Source: DUQW01 sp050953825
Lineage (GTDB): Bacteria > Bacillota_I > Bacilli_A > Acholeplasmatales > Acholeplasmataceae
Length of the DNA stretch: 64,000 nt
Assembly (NCBI GenBank): GCA_050953825.1
Contig: JBMNNF010000009.1
Location: 143,262-207,261 of the forward strand
Direction of reading: 5' to 3'
The notes below the pieces were generated by a model. It was given only the letters and a program-made list of their open reading frames with translations. It was not told where the DNA came from and searched no databases. The translations under genes were made by a program, and so were the position numbers. Below, piece after piece: positions 44,971 to 53,198 of the stretch (within the stretch, counting starts at the first letter, position 1; each line of letters begins with the position of its first letter).

Positions 44971-45507
44971 ATGAAAGAATTTCAAACAAACCGAATTAAA
45001 TTAGTAGCACCAAATCTTAAATATTTAGAAGATTTTTATCACTATGCCCAAAAACCAAACATTGGACCCATGGCAGGGTGGCTACCACATTCACATCTTT
45101 CATTAACTAAAGCGGTTTTAGAAGATATGAAAAAAGATAAACATACATGGTTTATTATTTGGCAGGAAACTGATAAAATGATTGGAACTATTGATTTAAC
45201 CCCAGATTATGATTCTTATGTTTTTAAACCAACTGTCTATGAACTTGGTTATAGTATTGACGATGAATTTTGGGGTATGGGGATTGCAGTGGAAGCTTGT
45301 AACTTATTATTAGATTATGCTTTTCAAGAATTAAAGGTTAAAGAAGTAATTGCGAAACATTCAGAACAAAATTTCCGTTCAAAACGAGTTTTAGAAAAAT
45401 TAGGTTTCGAGTTTACTAGTGCAGGATTTGATGAAAGATATAAACAATTTACTTTTAGAGTTTGGAATTATAAAATGACCAAATATCATTATGATAGGAG
45501 ACGATAG
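44971..45507 (+). CDS. GNAT family N-acetyltransferase (RimJ/RimL type) in the valS operon
   Basis: A 178-residue acetyltransferase of the RimJ/RimL-like group. Visible: LPHSHLSLTKAVLEDM, TWFIIWQETDKMIGTIDL, YELGYSIDDEFWGMGIAVEA with the acetyl-CoA-binding loop, and RSKRVLEKLGFEF. It sits between the T-box and valS (one base before the valS start), so it is made only under the same tRNA-controlled signal. The substrate is unknown. ATG 44971 has GGTGATCAAA before it. Confidence 0.9.
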   Translation: MKEFQTNRIKLVAPNLKYLEDFYHYAQKPNIGPMAGWLPHSHLSLTKAVLEDMKKDKHTWFIIWQETDKMIGTIDLTPDYDSYVFKPTVYELGYSIDDEFWGMGIAVEACNLLLDYAFQELKVKEVIAKHSEQNFRSKRVLEKLGFEFTSAGFDERYKQFTFRVWNYKMTKYHYDRRR

Positions 45508-45508
45508 T

Positions 45509-48088
45509 ATGGAAAAATTTAAACCAAAATACGATTTCAAAGAAGTCGAACATAAAAGATATGAAACATGGCTTAAAAAAGGCTATTTTAAATCTGGACA
45601 AGATCAAAAGAAAAAACCTTTCACCATTGTCATACCACCACCAAATGTAACTGGTGCCCTCCATCTCGGTCACGCTTGGGATAATACTTTACAAGATGTG
45701 ATTATTAGACGAAAAAGAATGCAAGGCTATGATGCCTTATATCTACCAGGAAGTGACCATGCGGGAATTGCGACTCAAGCTAGAGTTGAAGAACAACTCC
45801 GAAATGAAGGAATTAGCCGATATGATTTAGGAAGAGAAAAGTTTTTAAAAGTCAGTTGGGATTGGACTCGAAAATACCAAAAACAAATCCGTAGTCAGTG
45901 GGCCGCTTTAGGACTAAGTGTCGATTATGATAAAGAAAGGTTTACTTTAGATAAAGGATTAAACGATGCCGTTAACCACGTTTTTATTACTTTATATAAC
46001 GAAGGTTTAATCTATCGTGATTACCGAATTATTAACTGGGATCCACAAGCCTTAACCGCACTTTCAAATATTGAAGTTGATCATATTGAACAAACTTCTA
46101 AATTATATACTTTAAAATACCCATTAGTTGATGGTAGTGGTTATATCGAAGTGGCGACAACTAGACCAGAAACGATGTTTGGTGATCAAGCCGTTATGGT
46201 TCATCCCAATGATAAAAAATATAAAAAATTCCATCATAAAATGGTTTATATTCCAGGAACTGATGTAATAATCCCAATTATTTTAGATGATTATGTCGAT
46301 CAAGAATTTGGGACTGGTGCCGTTAAAGTAACTCCAGCTCATGATCCAAACGACTTTGAAGTTGGTGAAAGACATAATTTAGAAAAAGTTTTATGTATGA
46401 ATGAAGACGCGACCATGAACGAACGAGCCTTTCAATATGAAGGCTTAGATCGTTTTGAATGTCGCGAACAATTACTAAAAGATTTAGATAAGTTAGGATT
46501 AGTCTCTAAAATTGAAGACTATAATAACTCCGTTGGCTACAGTGAAAGAACTGGCGTGATGGTTGAGCCAAGATTATCACTTCAATGGTTTTTAAAGATG
46601 GATACTCTGGCTCAAGACGCCTTAAAAACTGAGACTAAATTTTATCCAGAAAGATTTTTAAAAACTTATGAAAACTGGATGAACAATATCCAAGACTGGT
46701 GTATTTCGCGTCAATTATGGTGGGGACACCGGATTCCTGCCTGGTATAAAGATGGGGAATTGAAAGTTCAAGTAGAATCACCAGGTGATGATTGGATTCA
46801 AGATGAAGATGTCCTAGATACTTGGTTTTCTAGTGCCTTATGGCCATTTTCAACCTTAGGTTGGCCACAAAATACACAAGATTTCCAACGTTATTATCCA
46901 GGAGATGTCTTAGTTACTGGTTACGATATTATCTTTTTCTGGGTCGCTAGAATGATTTTCCAAGGTCGTCACTTTACTGGAAAAGATCCATTCCATAACG
47001 TCTTAATTCACGGATTAATTCGAGCTCGAGACGGTCAAAAAATGTCTAAATCATTAGGTAATGGGGTCGATCCAATTGACGTCATTAATCAATACGGAGT
47101 TGACGCCTTAAGATATTTCTTAACTACTAACTCAGCTCCAGGTGCTGATTTACGCTATGAAGAAGAAAAAGTTGAATCAAGTTGGAACTTTATTAATAAA
47201 TTATGGAATATTGCTAGATTTATTTATTTAAATGTTGACCCAAAATTAAATACTGATAATTACCAATTATTAACTCTGGCCGATAAATGGATAATTTCTC
47301 GACTAAATCAAGTGATTACAATCGCCGATTTCAATTATGATAAATATGAATTTGGTGAAGCTTCTCGCGAATTATATAACTTTATTTGGGATGAATTTGC
47401 TAGTTGGTATTTAGAAATTGCTAAAGTCCAACTAGAAAATGAAACTTTAAAAGAAAATACTCAAAAAGTTTTATTGCATGTTTTAAAAGCCGTCTTGAAA
47501 TTAATGCACCCATTTATTCCATTTGTTACTGAAGATATTTTCTTAAAATTGTCCAATGAAGAATCTATTATGATTTCAAAATGGCCAATTGCTGGAAAAA
47601 CCGATCAAGTGTCAATTGATCGATTTAAGATTTTTGAAGAAATGATTACTCGCATCAGAAACTTAAGAAGTGAATATCAAGTAATTCCTAGCAAGAAGAT
47701 TAACATTAATTTAGTTTCATCTAATAAAAATGTTTTAAAGTTATACCATGAATTTAAAGATGTCATCATAAAATTCTTAAATCCAAATAACTTAGTAATA
47801 ACTAATCAAATGACTGATGCCGATGATAAATTATTAATTACTAGTTTAGAAACACTTATTTATGTTGATAAAGCTGATATCATCGATCGCGAACGTGAAA
47901 TTGCTACACTAAAAAAACAATTAGCTGACTTGAAAGAAGAACTAACAAGAAGTGAGAAAATGTTATCAAATGAAAACTTCTTAAGCCGCGCTAAACCAGA
48001 AAAAGTTGAACTTGAAAAACAAAAATACGAGGAATACTTAAAACAATACCAAGCTGTCGCAGAAGAATTAAAAAAATATGACGAATAA
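45509..48088 (+). CDS. valS: Valyl-tRNA synthetase
   Basis: Charges tRNA-Val. An 859-residue class I enzyme. The HIGH motif is PPPNVTGALHLGHAW at about 42-56, the CP1 editing domain covers about 190-340 (TTRPETMFGDQAV), and the KMSKS motif is QKMSKSLGNGVDP at about 520. A C-terminal coiled-coil arm (LKKQLADLKEELTRSEKML) closes it, as in bacterial ValRS. ATG 45509 is chosen eight bases after TAGGAG; ATG 45491 is in frame but precedes that site. Overlaps folC by 11 bases. Confidence 0.97.
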   Translation: MEKFKPKYDFKEVEHKRYETWLKKGYFKSGQDQKKKPFTIVIPPPNVTGALHLGHAWDNTLQDVIIRRKRMQGYDALYLPGSDHAGIATQARVEEQLRNEGISRYDLGREKFLKVSWDWTRKYQKQIRSQWAALGLSVDYDKERFTLDKGLNDAVNHVFITLYNEGLIYRDYRIINWDPQALTALSNIEVDHIEQTSKLYTLKYPLVDGSGYIEVATTRPETMFGDQAVMVHPNDKKYKKFHHKMVYIPGTDVIIPIILDDYVDQEFGTGAVKVTPAHDPNDFEVGERHNLEKVLCMNEDATMNERAFQYEGLDRFECREQLLKDLDKLGLVSKIEDYNNSVGYSERTGVMVEPRLSLQWFLKMDTLAQDALKTETKFYPERFLKTYENWMNNIQDWCISRQLWWGHRIPAWYKDGELKVQVESPGDDWIQDEDVLDTWFSSALWPFSTLGWPQNTQDFQRYYPGDVLVTGYDIIFFWVARMIFQGRHFTGKDPFHNVLIHGLIRARDGQKMSKSLGNGVDPIDVINQYGVDALRYFLTTNSAPGADLRYEEEKVESSWNFINKLWNIARFIYLNVDPKLNTDNYQLLTLADKWIISRLNQVITIADFNYDKYEFGEASRELYNFIWDEFASWYLEIAKVQLENETLKENTQKVLLHVLKAVLKLMHPFIPFVTEDIFLKLSNEESIMISKWPIAGKTDQVSIDRFKIFEEMITRIRNLRSEYQVIPSKKININLVSSNKNVLKLYHEFKDVIIKFLNPNNLVITNQMTDADDKLLITSLETLIYVDKADIIDREREIATLKKQLADLKEELTRSEKMLSNENFLSRAKPEKVELEKQKYEEYLKQYQAVAEELKKYDE

Positions 48089-49298
48089 TCTTGAATTATT
48101 AATCAAAACCCTAGAAACACAAATATCAAAAAATCCAAAAAATAACATGAAGCGAGTGGAAGAAGCGATTCGCTTCTTTTCGCTTGATTTTTCTAATATG
48201 AAAAAAATACATGTTGGCGGCACTAATGGTAAGGGTTCAACATGTAAATATTTAACTGAAATTTTAACCTTACAAGGTTACAAAGTCGGAACTTTTGTCT
48301 CACCATACTTAAAAGTTTTTAACGAAAGAATATTATTAAATAATAATTTAATTAGTGATGAACATTTAGAAAAATATATCAAGATAGTCCTAGATTATAA
48401 TGAATCACGAGATGAAAAAATGTCATTTTTCGAACTATTAACTGTTTTAGCATTTAAATATTTTTTTGACCAACAAGTAGAAATCATGATTATTGAAGTA
48501 GGTATTGGCGGTAAATTAGATGTGACTAATACCATCAATTACGACTTATCACTACTAACTAATATTGGAACCGATCACCTTGATCGATTAGGGCCAACTG
48601 AATTAGATGTGCTATACAATAAATTAGGTATTTTAAAGCCTAATGGCGTGATGTTAACTACGATTGATTCTAAACACCACAACCGCGCTTTGGAGTATGC
48701 TAACTTAAGAAATGCTCAAATTTTCTTTATCGATAAACCAATAAAACTAAATGATAACCCACTAACATTTACATTTAACGAAAACGTTTATCAACTTCAA
48801 ATGATTGGTGAATATCAATTACTAAATGCCGCGCTTTCGATAAGTGCCATTAATTATTTATGCCCAAATATATCTTATGAAATTATCAAAAAAGGACTCT
48901 ATAATGCAAAATGGCCTGGTAGATTAGAACTAATTAATAAACAACCCGATATCTATATTGATGCCGCTCATAATAAAGAAGCGGCTATTGCCTTAAGGGA
49001 ATCAATTGAAATACTATTTGGTAACAAAAAGCTTATTTCAATTATTTCACTATTAAAAGGTAAAGATTATCATAGTTTTATCAATGAAGTCTCCAAGTTT
49101 TCCAAAAAAATTATTTTGACTTCATTTCCTGATCCAAGACTAGCTGATTTAAATCAAATTATAAATGACTTTCCGAATGTTGAATTAGTTACTAATTTTA
49201 ATGAGGCGATCCAAATAATTAATAATCCTTGTGAAGTTTATTTAATAACTGGTTCAATTCATTTTTTAGGTTATTTTCTAAATAATTTTAAAAAGTAA
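48078..49298 (+). CDS. folC: Folylpolyglutamate synthase (FolC)
   Basis: Adds glutamate residues to folates. A 406-residue Mur-ligase-type protein with the P-loop HVGGTNGKGSTCKYL at about 41-55, SPYLKVFNERI, the second Mg site IIEVGIGGKLDVTN, TNIGTDHLDRLG, and C-terminal GRLELINKQPDIYIDAAHN. It starts within the end of valS, giving the valS-folC pair usual in Firmicutes. Whether it also acts on dihydropteroate cannot be told from sequence. Confidence 0.94.
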   Translation: MTNNLELLIKTLETQISKNPKNNMKRVEEAIRFFSLDFSNMKKIHVGGTNGKGSTCKYLTEILTLQGYKVGTFVSPYLKVFNERILLNNNLISDEHLEKYIKIVLDYNESRDEKMSFFELLTVLAFKYFFDQQVEIMIIEVGIGGKLDVTNTINYDLSLLTNIGTDHLDRLGPTELDVLYNKLGILKPNGVMLTTIDSKHHNRALEYANLRNAQIFFIDKPIKLNDNPLTFTFNENVYQLQMIGEYQLLNAALSISAINYLCPNISYEIIKKGLYNAKWPGRLELINKQPDIYIDAAHNKEAAIALRESIEILFGNKKLISIISLLKGKDYHSFINEVSKFSKKIILTSFPDPRLADLNQIINDFPNVELVTNFNEAIQIINNPCEVYLITGSIHFLGYFLNNFKK

Positions 49299-49336
49299 TC
49301 TGTTAATGATTCACCTATTATTAATTAGGTGATATC

Positions 49337-50023
49337 ATGACTTATTTTATAAAAGAAATTCCTAATGAAGAGCGTCCACGAGAGCGACTTGTTAAACATG
49401 GGCCAAAATCATTAAGAACTAGTGAACTCTTAGCCATTCTTTTAGAAACTGGAACTAAAAAAGAATCAGTTCTTGATTTAAGTAAAAGACTACTTTACGA
49501 AATCAACAATACTAGTAGTTTAGCAACTATCACTTATCATGAACTAATTAAAATTCATGGAATTAAAATGGCTAAAGCTTGTAAAATCATTGCGGCTATT
49601 GAATTAGGCAAACGACTAAATAGTAATAATTATGAAAAACCTAACAAAATAAAAACCGCATTTGATGTCTATGAACTATTAGTAGATGAAGTCAAGGGGC
49701 TACTGCAAGAATCATTTTTTGTGATATATCTAAATACACAAGCTGAAGTCATTACAATTGAAAATATTTTTAAAGGAACTTTAAATCAACTATTAATCCA
49801 CCCTCGAGAAATCTTTAAAAGAGCTTATCAATTATCATCAAATGCCCTCATTTTAATTCATAATCACCCATCAGGTAATTCGACGCCGAGTCAACAAGAT
49901 TTAATAATTACTCAAAATATTATTGATGTTGGTGAAGTTTTACAAATTGATGTAGTTGATCATATTATCATTGGTGACAATGAATTTTATAGTATAAAAG
50001 GCAAGAAAAAAGTCAATTTATAA
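49337..50023 (+). CDS. radC: RadC/YsxA family protein (JAB1/MPN-type metal domain)
   Basis: A 228-residue protein. The N-terminal helix-hairpin-helix part (RERLVKHGPKSLRTSELLAILL, IHGIKMAKACKI) is followed by the MPN/JAB domain with metal ligands in LIHNHPSGNSTPSQQDL at about 170-186. Despite its name, a DNA-repair role is disputed. Its position after folC and before rplU matches Bacillus, where mreBCD would come next; here the L21 leader follows directly. Confidence 0.94.
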   Translation: MTYFIKEIPNEERPRERLVKHGPKSLRTSELLAILLETGTKKESVLDLSKRLLYEINNTSSLATITYHELIKIHGIKMAKACKIIAAIELGKRLNSNNYEKPNKIKTAFDVYELLVDEVKGLLQESFFVIYLNTQAEVITIENIFKGTLNQLLIHPREIFKRAYQLSSNALILIHNHPSGNSTPSQQDLIITQNIIDVGEVLQIDVVDHIIIGDNEFYSIKGKKKVNL

Positions 50024-50050
50024 ATCAAGGTAAGAAAATAATCAAAATAA

Positions 50051-50172
50051 TTGAAAATATTTATTAACTATGTTAATATACTCATGTTGTACCACATAGA
50101 AAGAGTCGCAAACGTTATTTTAACTACTCTAATAGTGAGTCTTCAAGTAAAAAAATAAAGGAGGATAAACAT
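50051..50172 (+). promoter_or_regulatory. Promoter and structured leader of the L21 operon
   Basis: A -35 TTGAAA (50051-50056) and -10 TAATAT (50074-50079) with a 17-base spacer give a leader of about 85 bases before rplU. The leader contains complementary AGAGT (near 50103) and ACTCT (near 50127). An L21 autoregulatory leader is known at this position in Firmicutes; the match here is by position and size only. Confidence 0.5.
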
Positions 50173-50481
50173 ATGTACGCAGTAATTGAAACTGGTGGAA
50201 AACAATTAAGAGTTGAAGTTGGACAAGAAATTTTTGTTGAAAAACTTCCGGTTGAAGCTGATGATGTATATACTTTTGATAAAGTATTAATGTTAGGTGG
50301 AAAAAAATTAGTTGTAGGTACACCTTATGTAGCTGGCGCTAATGTTAAAGCTAAAGTTGTGAAAAATGGTCGTGGAAAAAAACTAATCGTTTTTAAATAT
50401 AAAGCCAAAAACAACGACGCTACAAAAAAAGGACATCGCCAAGCATATACTAAATTAGTAATCGAATCGATTAACGGATAA
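50173..50481 (+). CDS. rplU: 50S ribosomal protein L21
   Basis: A 102-residue large-subunit protein. It begins MYAVIETGGKQLRVEVGQEI and ends HRQAYTKLVIESI with the basic GRGKKLIVFKYKAKNN stretch, all typical. ATG 50173 follows AAAGGAGG. Its stop overlaps the start of prp by one base (TAATG). Confidence 0.98.
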   Translation: MYAVIETGGKQLRVEVGQEIFVEKLPVEADDVYTFDKVLMLGGKKLVVGTPYVAGANVKAKVVKNGRGKKLIVFKYKAKNNDATKKGHRQAYTKLVIESING

Positions 50482-50786
50482 TGATTACTTACAAACAATC
50501 ATTTAACAACCAAAACCTTGATTCAATTACCGTCTCTGGACATGCACTATTTGCACCATACGGCGAAGATATTGTCTGTGCTGCGGTCTCGACAGCTATC
50601 ATTATGACAATTAATGCAATTGAAAAGTTAAATGAAAAACATAATATCAAGGTTGATTTAAAAGAAGGATATGTTAAAATTACCGTATTAAACCTAACCG
50701 ATGTAGTTAAAGGGTTACTTGAAAATTTAACATATTCATTAGCTGACATTGAATGTCAATTTCCTAAATATTTGAAGGAGGAATAA
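50481..50786 (+). CDS. prp: Ribosomal-processing cysteine protease Prp (YsxB)
   Basis: A 101-residue cysteine protease that trims the N-terminal extension of L27. The family motif VSGHALFAPYGEDIVCAAVST at about 19-39 carries the catalytic His (in SGHA) and Cys (in VCAAVS). It is encoded between L21 and L27, the usual place in Firmicutes, and the adjacent L27 does carry the cleavage motif. Confidence 0.95.
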   Translation: MITYKQSFNNQNLDSITVSGHALFAPYGEDIVCAAVSTAIIMTINAIEKLNEKHNIKVDLKEGYVKITVLNLTDVVKGLLENLTYSLADIECQFPKYLKEE

Positions 50787-50788
50787 AC

Positions 50789-51067
50789 ATGTTAAAATTA
50801 CAATTACAATTATTCGCATCTAAAAAAGGTGTTGGATCATCTCGTAACGGACGCGATTCTCATGCTAAAAGACTAGGTTCAAAATTATCAGACGGACAAT
50901 TTGCTACTGCTGGTTCTATCATTTACCGTCAAAGAGGTACAAAAATTCACCCAGGACATAATGTTGGTCGTGGTGGTGATGATACTTTATTCGCTAAAGT
51001 AACAGGTACTGTTAGATATGAACGTTTAGGACGTAATCGCACACAGGTTTCAGTTTACGAAGGATAA
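50789..51067 (+). CDS. rpmA: 50S ribosomal protein L27 with Prp-cleaved leader
   Basis: A 92-residue L27 precursor. The first residues MLKLQLQLFASKKGVGSS contain the conserved LQLFA cleavage motif before the mature start at the peptidyl-transferase centre. Core motifs include GSIIYRQRGTKIHPGHNVGRG. AAGGAGG precedes ATG 50789. The stop lies within a terminator hairpin. Confidence 0.98.
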   Translation: MLKLQLQLFASKKGVGSSRNGRDSHAKRLGSKLSDGQFATAGSIIYRQRGTKIHPGHNVGRGGDDTLFAKVTGTVRYERLGRNRTQVSVYEG

Positions 51068-51087
51068 CATCACGTTATCCTTTTTGT
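51060..51087 (+). terminator. Terminator overlapping the rpmA stop codon
   Basis: Stem AAGGATAAC (51060-51068) with GTTATCCTT (51074-51082), then a T run. The stop codon of rpmA is inside the left arm. obg starts only 14 bases after the T run. Confidence 0.75.
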
Positions 51088-51100
51088 TTAAAAAAGTACT

Positions 51101-52348
51101 ATGTTTTTAGATGAAGTCTTAGTCAAAGTTCATGGTGGTAAAGGAGGCGACGGAATTGTCGCTTTTCGACGTGAAAAATATGTTCCATTAGGTGGACCGT
51201 CAGGTGGTAATGGTGGTCGTGGTGGTTCTGTCGTCTTTGTTGGTGAAGAAGGAATTAATACTTTGGGTAATTTTAGATATACTAGAATTATAAAAGCTCT
51301 TAACGGAGAAAACGGGAAAAATAAAAACCAACATGGTAAAGGAGCTAAAAACACTTATGTTAAAGTTCCATTAGGAACAATCGTTAAGACAACTGATGGC
51401 GCTTATCTTGGTGAAATTACTCATCATCAAGAAGAATTAGTTGTTGCCCATGGTGGTCGTGGAGGACGAGGAAATACAGCGTTTAAATCTAATAAAAACC
51501 AGGCGCCACAATTTAGTGAACGTGGTCTTCCTGGTGAAACTAGAGAACTTAAATTAGAATTAAAAATGATTGCTGATGTTGGATTAATTGGCTTTCCTAA
51601 TGCTGGAAAATCTACGATTATTTCAGTAATTTCCAACGCTAAACCGAAAATAGCTGATTATCCATTTACAACCTTAACCCCTAATTTAGGAGTCGTTTTA
51701 CATAATGATTACGATTTTGTCGCTGCCGATATTCCCGGATTAATTGAAAATGCTAGTTTAGGTCAAGGATTAGGTTTCCAATTTTTAAAACATATTGAGC
51801 GCTGTCGCGTTTTCGTTCATGTCGTTGATATTTCTAGCGATAATCCTTATCAAAATTATTTAATTGTTAATCAAGAGTTAGCTAAATATAACGAGGAATT
51901 ATTAAATCGCCCTCAAGTGGTTGTCTTAAATAAAGTTGATTTGTTGACTGAAGAAAAAATCAATCAAATTAAAGAAAAATTTGATCATGATGTCATTTTA
52001 TTATCCGCAGTTACTCATCAAGGAATTAATGAATTTTTAGATAAAACGGTTAGTGTTTTGAAAACAGCCCCTAAAATTTCGTTAACCGTTGAATATCATA
52101 AATTAATTGAAGAAAAACCTGAAACATTATTATATGATATCACCCTCGGTGATGATGGACTTTATTCTTTGTCTGGTAGTGTTATTGAAGCTTTATTTTA
52201 TCGCACTGATTTTTCAAATGAAGCTAGTGTCAAAAGATTTTCATATCAATTACGACAACTACAAATTCACGAACGCTTAAGAGAAGCGGGCGTTAAAAAT
52301 GGCGACACTGTAAAAATATTAGGATTTGAGTTTGAATTTTATGACTAA
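51101..52348 (+). CDS. obg: GTPase Obg
   Basis: A 415-residue essential GTPase of ribosome assembly and stress signalling. It has the glycine-rich Obg fold at 1-158 (VKVHGGKGGDGIVAFRREKY, GGNGGRGGSV). The G domain has GFPNAGKST (G1), DIPGLIENAS (G3) and NKVD (G4), followed by the C-terminal OCT domain. ATG 51101 fits homology but has no recognisable ribosome site; it may rely on reinitiation after rpmA. Position after rpmA matches Bacillus without spo0B. Confidence 0.97.
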   Translation: MFLDEVLVKVHGGKGGDGIVAFRREKYVPLGGPSGGNGGRGGSVVFVGEEGINTLGNFRYTRIIKALNGENGKNKNQHGKGAKNTYVKVPLGTIVKTTDGAYLGEITHHQEELVVAHGGRGGRGNTAFKSNKNQAPQFSERGLPGETRELKLELKMIADVGLIGFPNAGKSTIISVISNAKPKIADYPFTTLTPNLGVVLHNDYDFVAADIPGLIENASLGQGLGFQFLKHIERCRVFVHVVDISSDNPYQNYLIVNQELAKYNEELLNRPQVVVLNKVDLLTEEKINQIKEKFDHDVILLSAVTHQGINEFLDKTVSVLKTAPKISLTVEYHKLIEEKPETLLYDITLGDDGLYSLSGSVIEALFYRTDFSNEASVKRFSYQLRQLQIHERLREAGVKNGDTVKILGFEFEFYD

Positions 52349-53177
52349 ATATCAAAAACATAAGGCAAATTATCATACACATACTTGGCTTTGTCGCCAT
52401 GCCAGTGGAAGTGTCATTGATTATGCAAAAGAAGCGGTTAAACACGGACATACTGTTATGGGAATGACTGATCACGCCCCATTTGATATGTTAGCTCGAT
52501 ATGGTTCTCAAAGAATGTCATGGGATGAATATCATAATATTTATCTTCCGGATTTAGAAGACGCCATTGAATACGGAAAAAAACATGGTTTAACCATATA
52601 TAAAGGATTGGAAATTGAATATTATGATGGTTATGATAACCATTATCAAAGGTTATTGGAAGATTTAGATTACTTAATTTTAGGTCAACATTATTTAAAA
52701 CGCAAAAATGGTATTTTAAGTGTTTATGACCTAAAAACTCTTGATGAGATTATTGAATATCGTGACGAAGTAATTAAAGCATTAAGAACCGGTTATTTTT
52801 CACTACTATGCCATCCTGAAGTTTGTTTTTGGAGAATTAAAAATCCAACCGATGAAATGTATGAAGCCTTAAGACCGATGATTAAAGAATGTGTGAAACT
52901 AAATATTCCTATAGAAATCAATGCTAACGGAATCAGAAGAGCCTTCCTTGAACAAAAACTTGATCCTTACAATTACAATAATTACCGTTATCCTAAACCA
53001 AAATTTTGGCAAATGGTAGCCGAAGAAGGGGGCGTAGGACTAGTTGCCAGTGATGCCCATGATCCCAAAGTTTTACATGATTTTGCGATTGAAATCGCCT
53101 ATCAATTTGCTAAAGATTTAAAAGTAAATGTCATAACAGAATTAGAGTTTAAAGATAACAAATATCGAAAAAGATGA
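52341..53177 (+). CDS. PHP-domain phosphoesterase, histidinol-phosphatase-like
   Basis: A 278-residue PHP-family metal-dependent phosphoesterase resembling HisK-type histidinol phosphatases. Metal-site motifs: NYHTHTWLCRHASGS at the N-terminus, MGMTDHAPF, GLEIEYYDGYDNHYQ, ILGQHYLKRKN, LLCHPEVCF and the C-terminal VASDAHDPKVL. No other histidine-biosynthesis gene is near, so the substrate is open. ATG 52341 overlaps the obg stop by eight bases. Confidence 0.88.
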   Translation: MTKYQKHKANYHTHTWLCRHASGSVIDYAKEAVKHGHTVMGMTDHAPFDMLARYGSQRMSWDEYHNIYLPDLEDAIEYGKKHGLTIYKGLEIEYYDGYDNHYQRLLEDLDYLILGQHYLKRKNGILSVYDLKTLDEIIEYRDEVIKALRTGYFSLLCHPEVCFWRIKNPTDEMYEALRPMIKECVKLNIPIEINANGIRRAFLEQKLDPYNYNNYRYPKPKFWQMVAEEGGVGLVASDAHDPKVLHDFAIEIAYQFAKDLKVNVITELEFKDNKYRKR

Positions 53178-53197
53178 GTACAAAACTCATCTTTTTT
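53168..53197. terminator. Terminator at the end of the PHP gene
   Basis: Stem AAAAAGATGAGT with ACTCATCTTTTT, 5-base loop and T run; the stop codon of the PHP gene is in the left arm. It also follows the convergent coiled-coil gene on the minus strand. Confidence 0.85.
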
Positions 53198-53198
53198 C

